Origin: JAPOUP01 sp965203605
Lineage (GTDB): Bacteria > Pseudomonadota > Alphaproteobacteria > Rhodobacterales > Rhodobacteraceae
Length of the DNA: 64,000 nucleotides
Direction: 5' to 3'
NCBI GenBank assembly: GCA_965203605.1
Contig: OZ241902.1
Location: forward strand, 2,604,001 to 2,668,000
Shown: positions 36,858-46,362 of the stretch, one piece after another
Layout: every line of letters starts with the position of its first letter
How positions within the stretch are numbered: the first letter of the stretch is position 1
Made by a program: the position numbers and the translations under genes
Notes under the pieces: model-generated
Told to the model about the DNA's origin: nothing
The model's input: the letters and a program-made list of their open reading frames with translations, nothing else
Database searches by the model: none

Positions 36858-38096
36858 ATACCAAACCAAATTAATAATGTGCCCAGAACAAAGATTGAAC
36901 ATCATGCTGTGTGACACAGCAACATTCCGCGTGTGATCGGTGCCGCCGTCCTGTATCCTGTGTCTGTGAAACATGCAGAAGGAGAACGGCATGCCAGCGA
37001 AAGTCATGGTCCGGCGCACCGACCACACACCCGGTCAGTTACGCGAACCGGCCCGGAAACACAGGTTCCGCGACCGCCGCCGCCGGATGCGCGCGATCGC
37101 CCTGGTCATGGAGGACGGTCTGTCCAGGACCGGGGTGGCCTCCGGCGCGGGCGTCGACGCCCGGACGCTCCGCGACCGGGTCGTCCGGTACAACGCCGAC
37201 GGCCTGGACGGCCTGCGGGACGCCGCCCGGCCGGGGGCTCCGCCGAAGCCGGGAAGCGGGCAGGCCGGGGAGGTCAGGTCGTGGCTGGATGGGGGGCCGG
37301 ACCCCGACGCGGGTGGGCCGTCGCGCTGGACCGTCGCCGACGTCCGGAAGCGGATCGCGGACAGCTTCGGGGTGGGGTGCACGCTGGAGGGCGCGCGCCG
37401 GCTGGTGCGGAGGCTGGGCTTCCGGCACATGTCCCCGCGGCCCGTCCACCCGAGGGCGGACCCCGCCGCCCGGGAGGGATTCCGCAGGGATTTCAGCAGG
37501 TTGGCCCGTAAGGCGGTGCCCGGCGGGGTGGCCCCGGAGGATGTACTGGTGTATTTCCAGGACGGGGCGCGCGTCGGGCGGAAGGGCATGCTGTCGAGGG
37601 TGTGGGCGCGGAAAGGGACGCGCCCGCGCATCGTGCGGGACCACCGGTACGGATACGTGTACCTGTTCTCCGCCGCCTGCCCCGCGACGGGCGACGCGGT
37701 CGGGCATGTCTGCGGCAGGGCCAGCACCGCGGAGACGGACCGGCACCTCCGGGAGATCGGGGAGCGGGTCCCCGCCGGGAAGCACGCCCTGGTGGTCCTG
37801 GACGGGGCGGGCCGGCACCGGTCGAAGGACCTGGAGATACCGGACAGCGTCTCCCTGCCCAGGCTGCCGCCCTACAGCCCGGAGCTCAATCCGGTGGAGA
37901 CGGTGTTCTCGGTGCCGAGCACCGGCACTTCGCCAACCGGGTGTTCGAAAGCGCGGAACACGTCCGGGAGGTGGTCGAGCACGTCTGGGACGCCTTCATC
38001 CGCCGGAAGGGGGAGGTCACGCGGATCACCGCGAGGGAATGGGCGGTGCCGTGAGATCCGGGGCGCCTGTCGGAGATTATTTATTTGGTTTGGTAT
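36858..38096 (+). mobile_element. IS630-like insertion sequence with 21-bp inverted repeats
   Basis: ATACCAAACCAAATTAATAAT at 36858-36878 is matched by an inverted copy at 38076-38096, with one mismatch in 21. TA dinucleotides flank the ends, as expected for IS630/Tc1 elements, although the exact left boundary is off by a base. It carries one transposase, which is frameshifted. The IS5-like element begins two bases after its right end. Confidence 0.8.
36973..38054 (+). pseudogene. IS630-family transposase, frameshifted near the C-terminus
   Basis: From the ATG at 36973 the first frame gives an N-terminal helix-turn-helix (LSRTGVASGAGVDARTLRD), a winged-helix part and the DDE core (YFQDGARVGRKG, ALVVLDGAGRH, LPPYSPELNPVE). 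It then leaves the expected path at about 37915. The true C-terminus, HFANRVFESAEHVREVVEHV, continues in another frame to 38054. A one-base deletion near 37915-37922 would explain it. Programmed frameshifting occurs in some IS630 elements but usually not at this point, so I read this as inactivation. Confidence 0.75.
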
Positions 38097-38098
38097 TA

Positions 38099-38977
38099 GG
38101 GCCTGTTGACAGTCATGTTGCGGCCACCACGCCGGCAACGAGATAAATCCCCGCCGCGAAGCTCGCGTCGGTCTTGTCGTACCGCGTCGCGATCGCACGG
38201 AACTCCTTGATTCTCGCGAAAAAGTTCTCGACCTGATGCCGCCACTTGTACATCTCCCGGTCGTGCTCCCGGGGCTCCGCCCGGTTCCGCTTCGACGGGA
38301 CCACCGGCACGGCGCCGCGTCTCTCCACCTCCCCGGGCAGCCAGTCCGCGTCGAACGCCCTGTCCCCGACCAGGGCCCCGAACGGAAGATCCTCAGGAAG
38401 CGCCGGCACCCCCGCGAGGTCGTGCGCCTGCCCGGGAAGGATCACGAAGCGGATCAGATACCCGAGCGCGTCCACGGCCGCCAGGATCCTGCTCGTCAGG
38501 CCGCCCCGGGAGCGGCCGATCCCCTGGCGGCAGGTCCCCCTTTTGCGCCCGCCGCCTTCTGGTGCGCCTGGACGACCGTGCCGTCGACGAACACCCATTC
38601 GAGGTCGAACTCCTCCGACAAGGCGTTGAAAGCACGTTCGAAAACGCCTGAAAGCGCCCAGCGGCGGAACCGCCTGGACACGCTGTTCCAGTTGCCGAAG
38701 CGCTCCGGAAGATCGCGCCAGGGCGATCCCGTGCGGAACCGCACGGGCACCGCCTCCACGAAGAGACGGTTGTCCGCCGCGGTGCCTCCGGGGTCGGACG
38801 CCTTGCCCGGCAGCATGGTCTCGATCCGCGCCCACATGGCGTCGGTCAGTACTGTTCTGTCTGCATTCATCGTTCTGCTCGCCAATGTTCATGTCGCCTG
38901 TGCCGCCGTTCCGGCGGTCATTGGGGCAGAACATGGCATCAAACCGAACGAATCGCAACACAACTGTCAACAGGCCC
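38099..38977 (-). mobile_element. IS5-family (IS427-like) insertion sequence, 879 bases
   Basis: GGGCCTGTTGACAGT at 38099-38113 is repeated in inverted form at 38963-38977, and similarity extends about ten bases further inward. A TA dinucleotide flanks both ends (38097-38098 and 38978-38979). The left TA is also the right flank of the IS630-like element, so this element inserted exactly at the neighbour's edge. It carries a two-frame transposase on the minus strand. Confidence 0.88.
38113..38870 (-). CDS. IS5-family transposase, orfA and orfB joined by a frameshift
   Basis: orfA starts at 38870 (MNADRTVLTDAMWARIE) and contains the DUF4096-like helical domain and the first catalytic aspartate (WVFVDGTVVQAHQ). 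The catalytic remainder is in another frame (SRILAAVDALG, GDRAFDADWL, VENFFARIKEFRAIATRYDK) to the TGA at 38113. The switch can occur at AAAAGGGGG on the minus strand (38536-38544), a typical slippery run for IS427-group elements. This is the normal two-ORF layout of the group, so the transposase may be functional through programmed frameshifting. Confidence 0.82.
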
Positions 38978-39017
38978 TAGATTGTGGGCAGGCCAAACGT
39001 GGTCTGGGACCGATACG

Positions 39018-41435
39018 TCACTTCTCGGTGAGCTTGAGTTCGATGCGGCGGTTCTGTGCCCGGGCCTCCGGCGTCGTCCCCGGGTTGGCCGGATGGTACT
39101 GGCCGAAGCCGGCCGCGGCCAGCCTGCCGGGCGGGAAGCCCAGCTCCCCGGTCATGAACCGCACCACCGACAGCGCCCGCGCCTGGCTGAGCTCCCAGTT
39201 GTCGCGGTAGGCCAGGCCCCGCCGCCGGAAGGGGACGTCGTCGGTGTGCCCGTCGATCCGGACCACCCAGTCGATCCCGGGCGGGATGCCCTCCGCCACG
39301 TCGCGCAGGATCCCCGCCACCCGCCCGACCTGCGCCCTGCCCTCGGGCGAGAGCTCCGCCTCGGCCGTCTCGAAGAGGACCTCGGAGGAGAACACGAACC
39401 GGTCCCCCTCGATCCTGACGCCCTCCCGGTCCTCCAGCACCTTGCGCAGCTCGCCGAAGAACTCGGACCGGTAGGCCTGCAGCTGCCGCGCCTCCTCCTC
39501 GAGCCGCCGGCGCTCGGCCTCCTCCATCTCCGCCCGGAGCCTCTGCTCCGTGGCCACCCTGGCCAGGGCGGCGTTCAGCCGCTGGCCGAGGGACTCGATC
39601 CGCACCCGCGACTCCGCGTCCCTCCCCTCGGAGACGTCGAGCATCGCCTGCAGCCGCCCGATCTCGTCCGACAGCCTCCCGACCTGCAGCCGGAGGGCCT
39701 CCGCCCTGCGCTGGCTCTCCACCGACAGCGCCCTCTCCCCGGCGAGGCGGCTCTCGGCGGCGGCGAGCAGGGCCGCCTGCCGCTCCCCCTCGTCGAGCGA
39801 CCGCCCCAGCCGCGCCTCCAGATCGGCCCCGGCGGCCCGTGCCGCCGCCAGCAGGGTCAGCGCGCGCTCGGCCTCCTTCCGGCGCTCCTCGAGCGCCAGC
39901 GCCAGCGCCGACAGCTCGGCCTCCGACCCCGCCAGCCGCTCCCGGAGCGCCTGCGCGGCGGCGACCTCGGCCAGCCGCGCGGCCTCCTCCTCGGAGAGCC
40001 TGTCCTCGGTGTCCTCAAGCTGTTTTCTCAGAGCCTCCGCCGCCGCCTCCTGGACCAAACGTTCGGCTTCCCCTTCCGACAGCCTCTCCTCGGCGCCCTC
40101 CAGCCGCTCACGGAGCGCCAGCGCCGCGGCCTCCCCGGCCAGCCTCGCGGCCTCCTCCCCGGAGAGCCTGTCCTCGGTGTCCTCAAGCTGTTTCCTCAGA
40201 GCCTCCGCCGCCGCCTCCTGGACCAAACGTTCGGCCTCCTGCTCCGACAGCCTCGCCTCGGCGTCCTGCAGCCGCTCACGGAGCGCCAGCGCCGCGGCCT
40301 CCCCGGCCAGCCTCGCGGCCTCCTCCCCGGAGAGCCTGTCCTCGGTGTCCTCAAGCTGTTTCCTCAGAGCCTCTGCAGCGGTCATCTGAGCAAGCTGTTG
40401 GGCTTCCTGTTCCGATAGCATGGTCTGTGCGCTGTCCAGTTCCTCACGCAGGATCCGCGAAATGGCCATTTCCGCCAGTTTCGCCCGCTCCTCCTCGGAG
40501 AGTCTTATCTCCGTGTCCTCGAGCCGCTCCCGCAGAGCCGATGCCGCCGCATCCTGTTCCGACAATCTGGTCTCTGTGTTCTCCAGTTGTTCACGGAGCG
40601 CCCGAACGGTGGCCATTTCCGCCAGTTTCGCCCGCTCCTCCTCGGTAAGCCTTGACTCCACACTCTCGAGTTGTTCGCGAAGCGTCCGTACCTTTGCGAC
40701 CTCGGCCAGTTTCGCGGTCTCCTGCTCGGAGAGCCTTCCCTCCGTGTTCTTTAGCTGTTCCCGGAGTGAGTCCGCTACAGCCGCCTGAGCGAGCCTCGCG
40801 GATTCCTCTTCGGTTAGCCGTTGCTCCGTATCTTCAAGCAACCCAAGCAACGCATTGGCTCTAGTGGCTTCCGACTGCCGCGCCTTTGTCTCCTCGGAGA
40901 GCCTGTCCTCGGTGTCCTCGAGTCTCCGGAGGAGTTCGAGAGCTACTCCAAATATCTCCCGCGTAATCCGTTCAGCCTCTCCCTCGGAGAATTGCTCATT
41001 CGCGCCAACAGCGCGTTCCAACAGTGCCTGTATATTCGTCGCTGCCTCGAGCCTAGATTGCATATCTCCGAGTTGACCCCGGAGATCCGTTATAACCGTC
41101 TCCAGTTCACGCCTTAAGTTGACTTCGTCAGCAAGTCTTGCCTCTGAATTTTCAAGGCGTTCTTGCAGCGCTTGGGCAGCCGACGCCTCGGTTCGCTGGC
41201 GACTTTCTACGACCTTACGCAGTAAGACAAGCGCTTCCCTACGTGTCTCAGCGAGTACCCTGACCAAGTCTTCATCGTAGAAGGCAATTTTGGCTTCAAT
41301 ATCTGCTATCTGACGATTTAGAGCTTCAATCTCGGAATCGTGTGATGACCTGCCTTGAGCCAACGCCAACACGGGCAAGCTCGAAACAATGACTAGAGAA
41401 ATCGTGAAGCCGCGAAGCCCTTGCAAAACACTCAT
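39018..41435 (-). CDS. OmpA-family peptidoglycan-binding protein with a long coiled coil
   Basis: An 805-residue protein from the ATG at 41435. A signal peptide (MSVLQGLRGFTISLVIVSSL...LAQG) is followed by about 600 residues of near-continuous heptads arranged in 28-residue blocks (LEDTEDRLSGEEAARLAGEA and similar). The OmpA C-terminal domain (residues about 690-805) has IDGHTDDVPF and LSQARALSVVRF, which bind peptidoglycan. Such proteins span the periplasm. The half nearest the C-terminus (39018 to about 40385) is far richer in GC and has nearly identical 168-base repeats, unlike the 5' half. It is cut off from the vWA operon by two insertion sequences. Confidence 0.85.
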   Translation of the reverse strand: MSVLQGLRGFTISLVIVSSLPVLALAQGRSSHDSEIEALNRQIADIEAKIAFYDEDLVRVLAETRREALVLLRKVVESRQRTEASAAQALQERLENSEARLADEVNLRRELETVITDLRGQLGDMQSRLEAATNIQALLERAVGANEQFSEGEAERITREIFGVALELLRRLEDTEDRLSEETKARQSEATRANALLGLLEDTEQRLTEEESARLAQAAVADSLREQLKNTEGRLSEQETAKLAEVAKVRTLREQLESVESRLTEEERAKLAEMATVRALREQLENTETRLSEQDAAASALRERLEDTEIRLSEEERAKLAEMAISRILREELDSAQTMLSEQEAQQLAQMTAAEALRKQLEDTEDRLSGEEAARLAGEAAALALRERLQDAEARLSEQEAERLVQEAAAEALRKQLEDTEDRLSGEEAARLAGEAAALALRERLEGAEERLSEGEAERLVQEAAAEALRKQLEDTEDRLSEEEAARLAEVAAAQALRERLAGSEAELSALALALEERRKEAERALTLLAAARAAGADLEARLGRSLDEGERQAALLAAAESRLAGERALSVESQRRAEALRLQVGRLSDEIGRLQAMLDVSEGRDAESRVRIESLGQRLNAALARVATEQRLRAEMEEAERRRLEEEARQLQAYRSEFFGELRKVLEDREGVRIEGDRFVFSSEVLFETAEAELSPEGRAQVGRVAGILRDVAEGIPPGIDWVVRIDGHTDDVPFRRRGLAYRDNWELSQARALSVVRFMTGELGFPPGRLAAAGFGQYHPANPGTTPEARAQNRRIELKLTEK

Positions 41436-41669
41436 CCCTTCAGTGAAGCATGACATATTGTGCTTGTCTTGTGCTACTGAACAAGATTGCTGCCGAATAC
41501 CCTTCAACCCGCAGTTCAATCCCATTCTATTGCCATCCCTACACCATGACTTAACCGGATTGTAACCAATTGTTACCTCCTGTTGCGGCCACGTGCAAGA
41601 GATAGCCGGGTCAACCTGCGCCAGAAGCCAATCCAAGTTTCCCTATTGCGGCAACAGTCCCACAAGCAA

Positions 41670-42407
41670 TCAAAATCCCGAGCCATCGTCTTCGGGTACA
41701 AACCCGGCGGACGGACAAATCTCCGCTCGCAGCATGTCTTCGAGCTCGCCCCGCCGGTCTAGGAAGGCCAGTTTGCAGGCTTCTGGCAGCAACAATGCCG
41801 TCAACCCCGGAAGGACGCGCGAAACCGAAACTGGAATCGGCCCGTGCGACGCCTGCAGGTTAACGATGTCCACGGACGAAAGACGTCCCTTCCCATCAAT
41901 GATGCCACACCACATTTCCAGAATGCCGAGCCGTGCATATTTGGTCGGCTTCTCCGGATCTGCATACGTGTCGTCGACCTCCACGACGAGATCCGGCGGA
42001 CTCGCCTCGGCGAACGCCTGCCCCAGTTCAGGATCTTCCTCCCAGTCCCTCCGAAACGCGGTAGCCGTCTCGCCAATGTAAAATGACGCATCAGGTTCAT
42101 GTCCCGTTCCCGATGGATCCTCGGGCCGCTTCCAACGGGTGCCGCCGAGCCTTTGCGGGTCCGCCCCAAGAATCCGTCCGGCCAGGACGACCACATCTTC
42201 TATGCTGCGGCTCATGCCCTCATGGGAAACCGACGGGCTCATCCATGAGACGATGCCTGAGAGCGCGTCGATGGATACGCGTCGGCCCATCAGGTTCCAG
42301 TCCAGCTTGGCCAAACGGGCGGTAAGGTCCGGGGCGGACTTCAGGGTCCAGTTCCGCGAACCGGTCCGACCCTTAACCGGTACGTCAATGACAAATTGAT
42401 CGTTCAT
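41670..42407 (-). CDS. Uma2-family (DUF820) putative restriction-endonuclease-fold protein
   Basis: A 245-residue protein with the PD-(D/E)XK layout of Uma2 proteins: EPDASFYIG, PPDLVVEVDDTYADPEKPTKYARLGILEMW, where Asp, Glu-x-Val and Lys are the predicted active-site residues, and the conserved YxxxGIxEMW end. The family is abundant in cyanobacteria and scattered elsewhere. Its biological role is unsettled. It appears as a single gene with no partner, upstream of the coiled-coil OmpA gene on the same strand. Confidence 0.85.
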   Translation of the reverse strand: MNDQFVIDVPVKGRTGSRNWTLKSAPDLTARLAKLDWNLMGRRVSIDALSGIVSWMSPSVSHEGMSRSIEDVVVLAGRILGADPQRLGGTRWKRPEDPSGTGHEPDASFYIGETATAFRRDWEEDPELGQAFAEASPPDLVVEVDDTYADPEKPTKYARLGILEMWCGIIDGKGRLSSVDIVNLQASHGPIPVSVSRVLPGLTALLLPEACKLAFLDRRGELEDMLRAEICPSAGFVPEDDGSGF

Positions 42408-43150
42408 TTCTCAAGGCTTACACGGGAAAGGGTTTCATTCAAGACGTGGCAATTCAGTTTTCCGATAGCTTTGACTCATCGTAACTGCTTTGCGCCAACC
42501 CCGTTCCACTCCTCCCCTTGGGTTCTTGAGCAAAAACACCTTTAACTCATTGCTTCCAAGCTACTTCCGAATATCATGACACAGGCTCTCCTGAACCAAA
42601 CGGCTAGGACCGGATTTCGCTCCCAGGACAGAGGCTGCGCGTGCGGTTGGTGCTGGTTCCGTGAAAGTCCAGAATCCGGGTTTGATTCACGACATGGAAG
42701 TTCAACGGTGGAACTCGCTAGAATCTCAGATAGTGCGAAGGCGAAGGCCTGAACGACAGAATTCCCGGGTGCGGCCTGGCAGCGGGAACAGCATGCTGTC
42801 GGCCGCCACCACGCCGACACCGGTTCAGGAACGAGCCGTCACGCCTCCGGAGTCAGTCCGGCCCAAGGCACTCCCATAACGATGCTATGCTAACCGTTGG
42901 CCGCTTGGTCGGAAAACCCCTGCAAATTGGCGGGATGGTCGTGGAATCCTGCTCCCACTCTCCCTTAGGTTCCAACTCAAGATAGTTTGACCAATCGAAT
43001 CCAGACGATGTGCCACGGTCACGATGGTATCAGTTGGGCTCTGCCTCAATCGGCTGAACCACTCCTTGATTGTACCACGCAAGTCGTAGGCAAGGCTCCT
43101 GCCCGCAGGGTTTCCCTAAAGAACCCTACAGGCAGGATATATGAGCGACG
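42408..43150. other. Intergenic region, 740 bases
   Basis: No gene is supported on either strand. A hairpin near 43098-43136, listed separately, may end the phoX transcript. The Uma2 gene promoter should lie near 42410-42500 on the minus strand. Confidence 0.45.
43098..43136 (-). terminator. Possible transcription terminator after phoX
   Basis: CCTGCC (43098-43103) pairs with GGCAGG (43131-43136), and inside it AGGGTT (43107-43112) pairs with AACCCT (43122-43127). The hairpin lies 15-50 bases past the phoX stop in the direction of transcription. No T-run follows, so it might only protect the mRNA 3' end. Confidence 0.45.
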
Positions 43151-45034
43151 TCAACCCATTGAGCCGCCATCCTCACGTGTGATGGACAAGATAACCGAAC
43201 GCGGCACGGATTCTCCACCACCCGGGAAGTGCGAATTCCCGCGCTCGCCCGGATGTTGAACGCCAACGAACATCGTCCTGCGATCAGGAGACCAGGCCAT
43301 TCCAGTGATTTCCGCTTCGTTCGGCCCGACCAGGAAGCGCCGAATCTCACCGGTCGCAGTGTCACCTACAAGCATCTGGTTGTTTCCGTGGCCCTCAAAG
43401 TCACCTTCGTTGGAGTAATTTCCATCGGTCTGGATCCAGAGAAGCCCACGCTGGTCGAACATCATGCCATCCGGTGAATTGAACATGTTTCCGGCGTTTA
43501 TGTTGGCGGAACCCGCATTCTCGTCCGAATGAACGGTCGGATTGCCCGCGAGGGCGAACAGATCCCAGGTGAATGTGTCAGCGGCATGATCCTCACCGTC
43601 AGGCCTCCATCGAAGAATCTGACCGTAGACGTTTGCCTCACGGGGATTTGGTCCTTCAGCCGGGGTAGGATCACCGCCTGCGTTCGGCTTCAGGCCGCGA
43701 TTCTTGTTATTGGTGAGGGCGACGTAGGATTCTGCCTGAATGGGATTTGACGCCACCCATTCAGGACGATCCATGGTCGTCGCACCAAGTAGCGATCCTG
43801 CCATTCTCGTGTTGACTGCAATCTCATCAGCGGTCATGCCAGTCGTTTCCGGGGTCATCGCCATCCACGTTCCGGTTTGATCCTCCGAAAACCTCGCGAC
43901 ATAGAGCGTCCCGGACTCGAGAAGAGCGGAGTTGTCGCCTCCTTCTTCGTAACGATGCTCCGATACGAAGCGGTACAGGAATTCGCCGCGCTCATCATCG
44001 CCCATATAGACCACCACGCGACCATCAGCGGCCACCACCAAATCCGCGTTCTCGTGCTTGAACCTGCCAAGTGCGGTGCGCTTCTTCGGGGTCGAGGAAG
44101 GATCAAACGGGTCGATCTCCACGATGTATCCCGCCCGGTTCGATTCATTTGGATGCCGGGAGATGTCAAACCGTTCGTCAACATTCGCCCAACCGTAGCC
44201 CCAATCTGTCAGGTTGATGCCATAACGCTGCATCGAAGGTGACCGCTCGTAATCGGGATCTGACGAGGAGAAATAGCCGTTGAAGTTCTCCTCACAGGCC
44301 AGATATGTGCCCCACGGGGTCTGTCCATTGCCACAGTTGTTCCAGGTTCCCTTGGAAAGCACGCCCATCGGGTCGGCAGATGTCATGAGTAGATCTGAAC
44401 CAGCGGCCGGACCGGTGATCTCCATTTCGGTCTCTGGTGTGATTCGCCGATTCAAGGGGCTGTCCTTTACGACCGACCAGCCATTGCCGTCCTGCGTGAT
44501 TTCAAACACAGATACACCGTGAGCCAGCAATCCTTTCTGGATATCGTCGTCGTTCGCCGGAGTGCCCTCAGCGCGGTTTCCCCAGATGATACTGCGGTTG
44601 GTGTACTCGTTGTTGACTGCGAAGACTGTGCGACCATCGGAATGGAATACAGCCATGCCATCGTTGTTGTCGCCGAACGCACGACCCTGACTGGCCGCCG
44701 TTCCACGTGTGCCATGGTCAAATTCAGGTGCATCAGACCAGAGGGGGTCCCCCCATCTGATGAGTGTTTCCCATCTATAGCCGTCGGGAACCACGATGGT
44801 GTCCGAGGTTCCGGCAGGAATCTGCTCGAAACCAAAGTGGTCTGTAGCAGCTTCCGCTCGGGTAGTCAGAGACGTCGTTCCCAGCAGAAAGCTGCCGATC
44901 CCGAACGTAATGGCACCGCCAAGAACCCCGCGGCGGCTGATCGCTCCTTCGATCACGCGATCAAGATCAGTCTGCTCGTGTCGAGGCGAGTGGATTTCGT
45001 CGTATTCGTCGAAACTTAGGTTGGTGTCAGACAT
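43151..45034 (-). CDS. phoX: PhoX-family phosphatase (DUF839), Tat-exported
   Basis: A 627-residue protein with a Tat signal (ISRRGVLGGAITFGIGSF). It shows PhoX-type blocks: WGDPLWSDAPEFD, FGDNNDGMAVF, TPWGTYLACEENFNGYF, GYIVEIDPFDP and a C-terminal ITGMAWSPDRRTMFVGVQHPGE. PhoX enzymes are calcium- and iron-dependent periplasmic phosphatases that release phosphate from organic phosphate, and they are usually induced by phosphate starvation. The start is supported by AAAGGTTCCCC upstream. An IS1595-like element lies about 110 bases upstream and may have separated the gene from its Pho box. Confidence 0.85.
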   Translation of the reverse strand: MSDTNLSFDEYDEIHSPRHEQTDLDRVIEGAISRRGVLGGAITFGIGSFLLGTTSLTTRAEAATDHFGFEQIPAGTSDTIVVPDGYRWETLIRWGDPLWSDAPEFDHGTRGTAASQGRAFGDNNDGMAVFHSDGRTVFAVNNEYTNRSIIWGNRAEGTPANDDDIQKGLLAHGVSVFEITQDGNGWSVVKDSPLNRRITPETEMEITGPAAGSDLLMTSADPMGVLSKGTWNNCGNGQTPWGTYLACEENFNGYFSSSDPDYERSPSMQRYGINLTDWGYGWANVDERFDISRHPNESNRAGYIVEIDPFDPSSTPKKRTALGRFKHENADLVVAADGRVVVYMGDDERGEFLYRFVSEHRYEEGGDNSALLESGTLYVARFSEDQTGTWMAMTPETTGMTADEIAVNTRMAGSLLGATTMDRPEWVASNPIQAESYVALTNNKNRGLKPNAGGDPTPAEGPNPREANVYGQILRWRPDGEDHAADTFTWDLFALAGNPTVHSDENAGSANINAGNMFNSPDGMMFDQRGLLWIQTDGNYSNEGDFEGHGNNQMLVGDTATGEIRRFLVGPNEAEITGMAWSPDRRTMFVGVQHPGERGNSHFPGGGESVPRSVILSITREDGGSMG

Positions 45035-45145
45035 TTGGGGAACCTTTCCTGTTCGTATCTATCCAGCTTGGCGGGAAACCCCGCCCAAAACACAGTTAGC
45101 ATTTCCCTGTTTTAGGGATTCGAAGGATTCATGTCAATTCAGTGA

Positions 45146-46356
45146 AAAGGCTTATCCCTTTGACCAAGGTGGGTCAACATTTTGTGCCAGAGGGGCTTGA
45201 CATGCGATTCCGTTCGCCTTATGTTCCTGCCATGGCAAGCCGATGGAAAGACGACCGCCCCATGTCCCGGCAGGAGTTCGAGAGGCTCTTCCCGGACGAC
45301 GATGCCTGCGCGCGGCACCTCGCGGAGCTGCGCTGGGGCAAGGGGTTCACGTGCCCGGCCTGCGGCGGCACGAAAGGCTGGGAGCTGAAAGGCGACCGCC
45401 GCCGGAGGGAGTGCGCGGACTGCGGGCGGCAGACCTCGGTGACGGCGGGCACCGTCATGCACCGCTCCCACCTGCCGCTCAGGACCTGGTTCCTGGCGGC
45501 CCACCTCATGGCCACGCACTCCAACGGCATCTCCGCGCTGCAGCTCCAGGCCCAGCTGGGCATCGGGAGCTACAAAAGCGCCTGGCTGCTTCTACAGAAG
45601 CTGCGCCGGGCGATGGTGGATCCGGAGCGCAGCCCGCTGCAGGGGATCGCGGAGGTGGACGAGGCGTCGGTGCCCTGCCGGGACGGCGGCGCGGAAAAGG
45701 GCGTTGCCGGCCGGGGCCGCAGCGCGGCGGGCAGGATCCCCATCGCGGGGGCGGTGGAGCTGTCGGAGGACGGCAGACCACGCCGCATCCGGCTGGAGAC
45801 GGTCGGGGACTATGGCGGGGCGACGCTCCGCGGCTTCATCGCCGGGGCGGTCGCGCCGGGCGCGTGGGTCGTCACCGACGGCTGGAGCGGATACACCGGG
45901 CTGCCGGACAACCCCCGGGAGCGGAGGTTGGTCGGCGACCGCCCGGCCCACGGGGTCCTGCGGTGGATCCACCGGGTGTTCTCCAACCTGAAGCGCTGGG
46001 CCATGGGCGTGTACCACGGGCTGCGCAGGAAGCACGTCCAGCGGTACCTCGACGAATTCGTCTTCCGGTGGAACCGGCGGCGCCACCGGCGGACCTCGTT
46101 CGACCGTCTCCTGGGCCTCGGGCTCGGGATGCCGCCCGCCACCTACCGCGACCTCACCGACGGAACCGCCTGAAGTCCGCCGACCCGCGCCCGGACTCCG
46201 TCCGAACCCCCTCCGCCGACCCGGAATCCCACCGAAACAGCGCATCCAGGCCCCCGACGGGCCGCCGCACAGCGTCGGCGGCCGGGATCCCGCCGGAATC
46301 CGGGCGGACCGCCGGCACAACATGTTGCGGTGCCGTAGTCAAAGGGATAAGCCTTT
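45146..46356 (+). mobile_element. IS1595-family insertion sequence with perfect 19-bp ends
   Basis: AAAGGCTTATCCCTTTGAC at 45146-45164 is repeated perfectly in inverted form at 46338-46356. CAGTGA flanks both sides (45140-45145 and 46357-46362); the usual IS1595 duplication is 8 bases, so two bases may have diverged or the ends may be set slightly differently. It holds a single transposase and is strongly GC-rich compared with its flanks. Confidence 0.88.
45202..46173 (+). CDS. IS1595-family (ISXO2-like) transposase
   Basis: A 323-residue protein from the ATG at 45202, preceded by GAGGGG; ATGs at 45232 and 45262 are alternatives. An N-terminal zinc ribbon (CPACGGTKGWELKG...CADCG) is followed by the DDE-type ISXO2 domain: EVDEASV, VTDGWSGYTGL and the RVFSNLKRWAMGVYHGLRRKH block that includes the terminal HxxxY-like region (KHVQRYLDEFVFRWNRR). 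It looks intact. Confidence 0.87.
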   Translation: MRFRSPYVPAMASRWKDDRPMSRQEFERLFPDDDACARHLAELRWGKGFTCPACGGTKGWELKGDRRRRECADCGRQTSVTAGTVMHRSHLPLRTWFLAAHLMATHSNGISALQLQAQLGIGSYKSAWLLLQKLRRAMVDPERSPLQGIAEVDEASVPCRDGGAEKGVAGRGRSAAGRIPIAGAVELSEDGRPRRIRLETVGDYGGATLRGFIAGAVAPGAWVVTDGWSGYTGLPDNPRERRLVGDRPAHGVLRWIHRVFSNLKRWAMGVYHGLRRKHVQRYLDEFVFRWNRRRHRRTSFDRLLGLGLGMPPATYRDLTDGTA

Positions 46357-46362
46357 CAGTGA

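Noticed and set aside
38113..38870. Treating the two-frame IS5 transposase as a dead gene
   Set aside because: Two overlapping frames joined at an A/G slippery run are the normal layout for IS427-group elements.
39018..40648. Long plus-strand proline/arginine-rich frames opposite the coiled-coil gene
   Set aside because: They are mirror frames of the GC-rich repeats; the minus-strand reading has a signal peptide and an OmpA domain.
42408..43150. Possible small genes or a tRNA between the Uma2 gene and phoX
   Set aside because: No tRNA arm pattern or recognisable protein was found in any frame.
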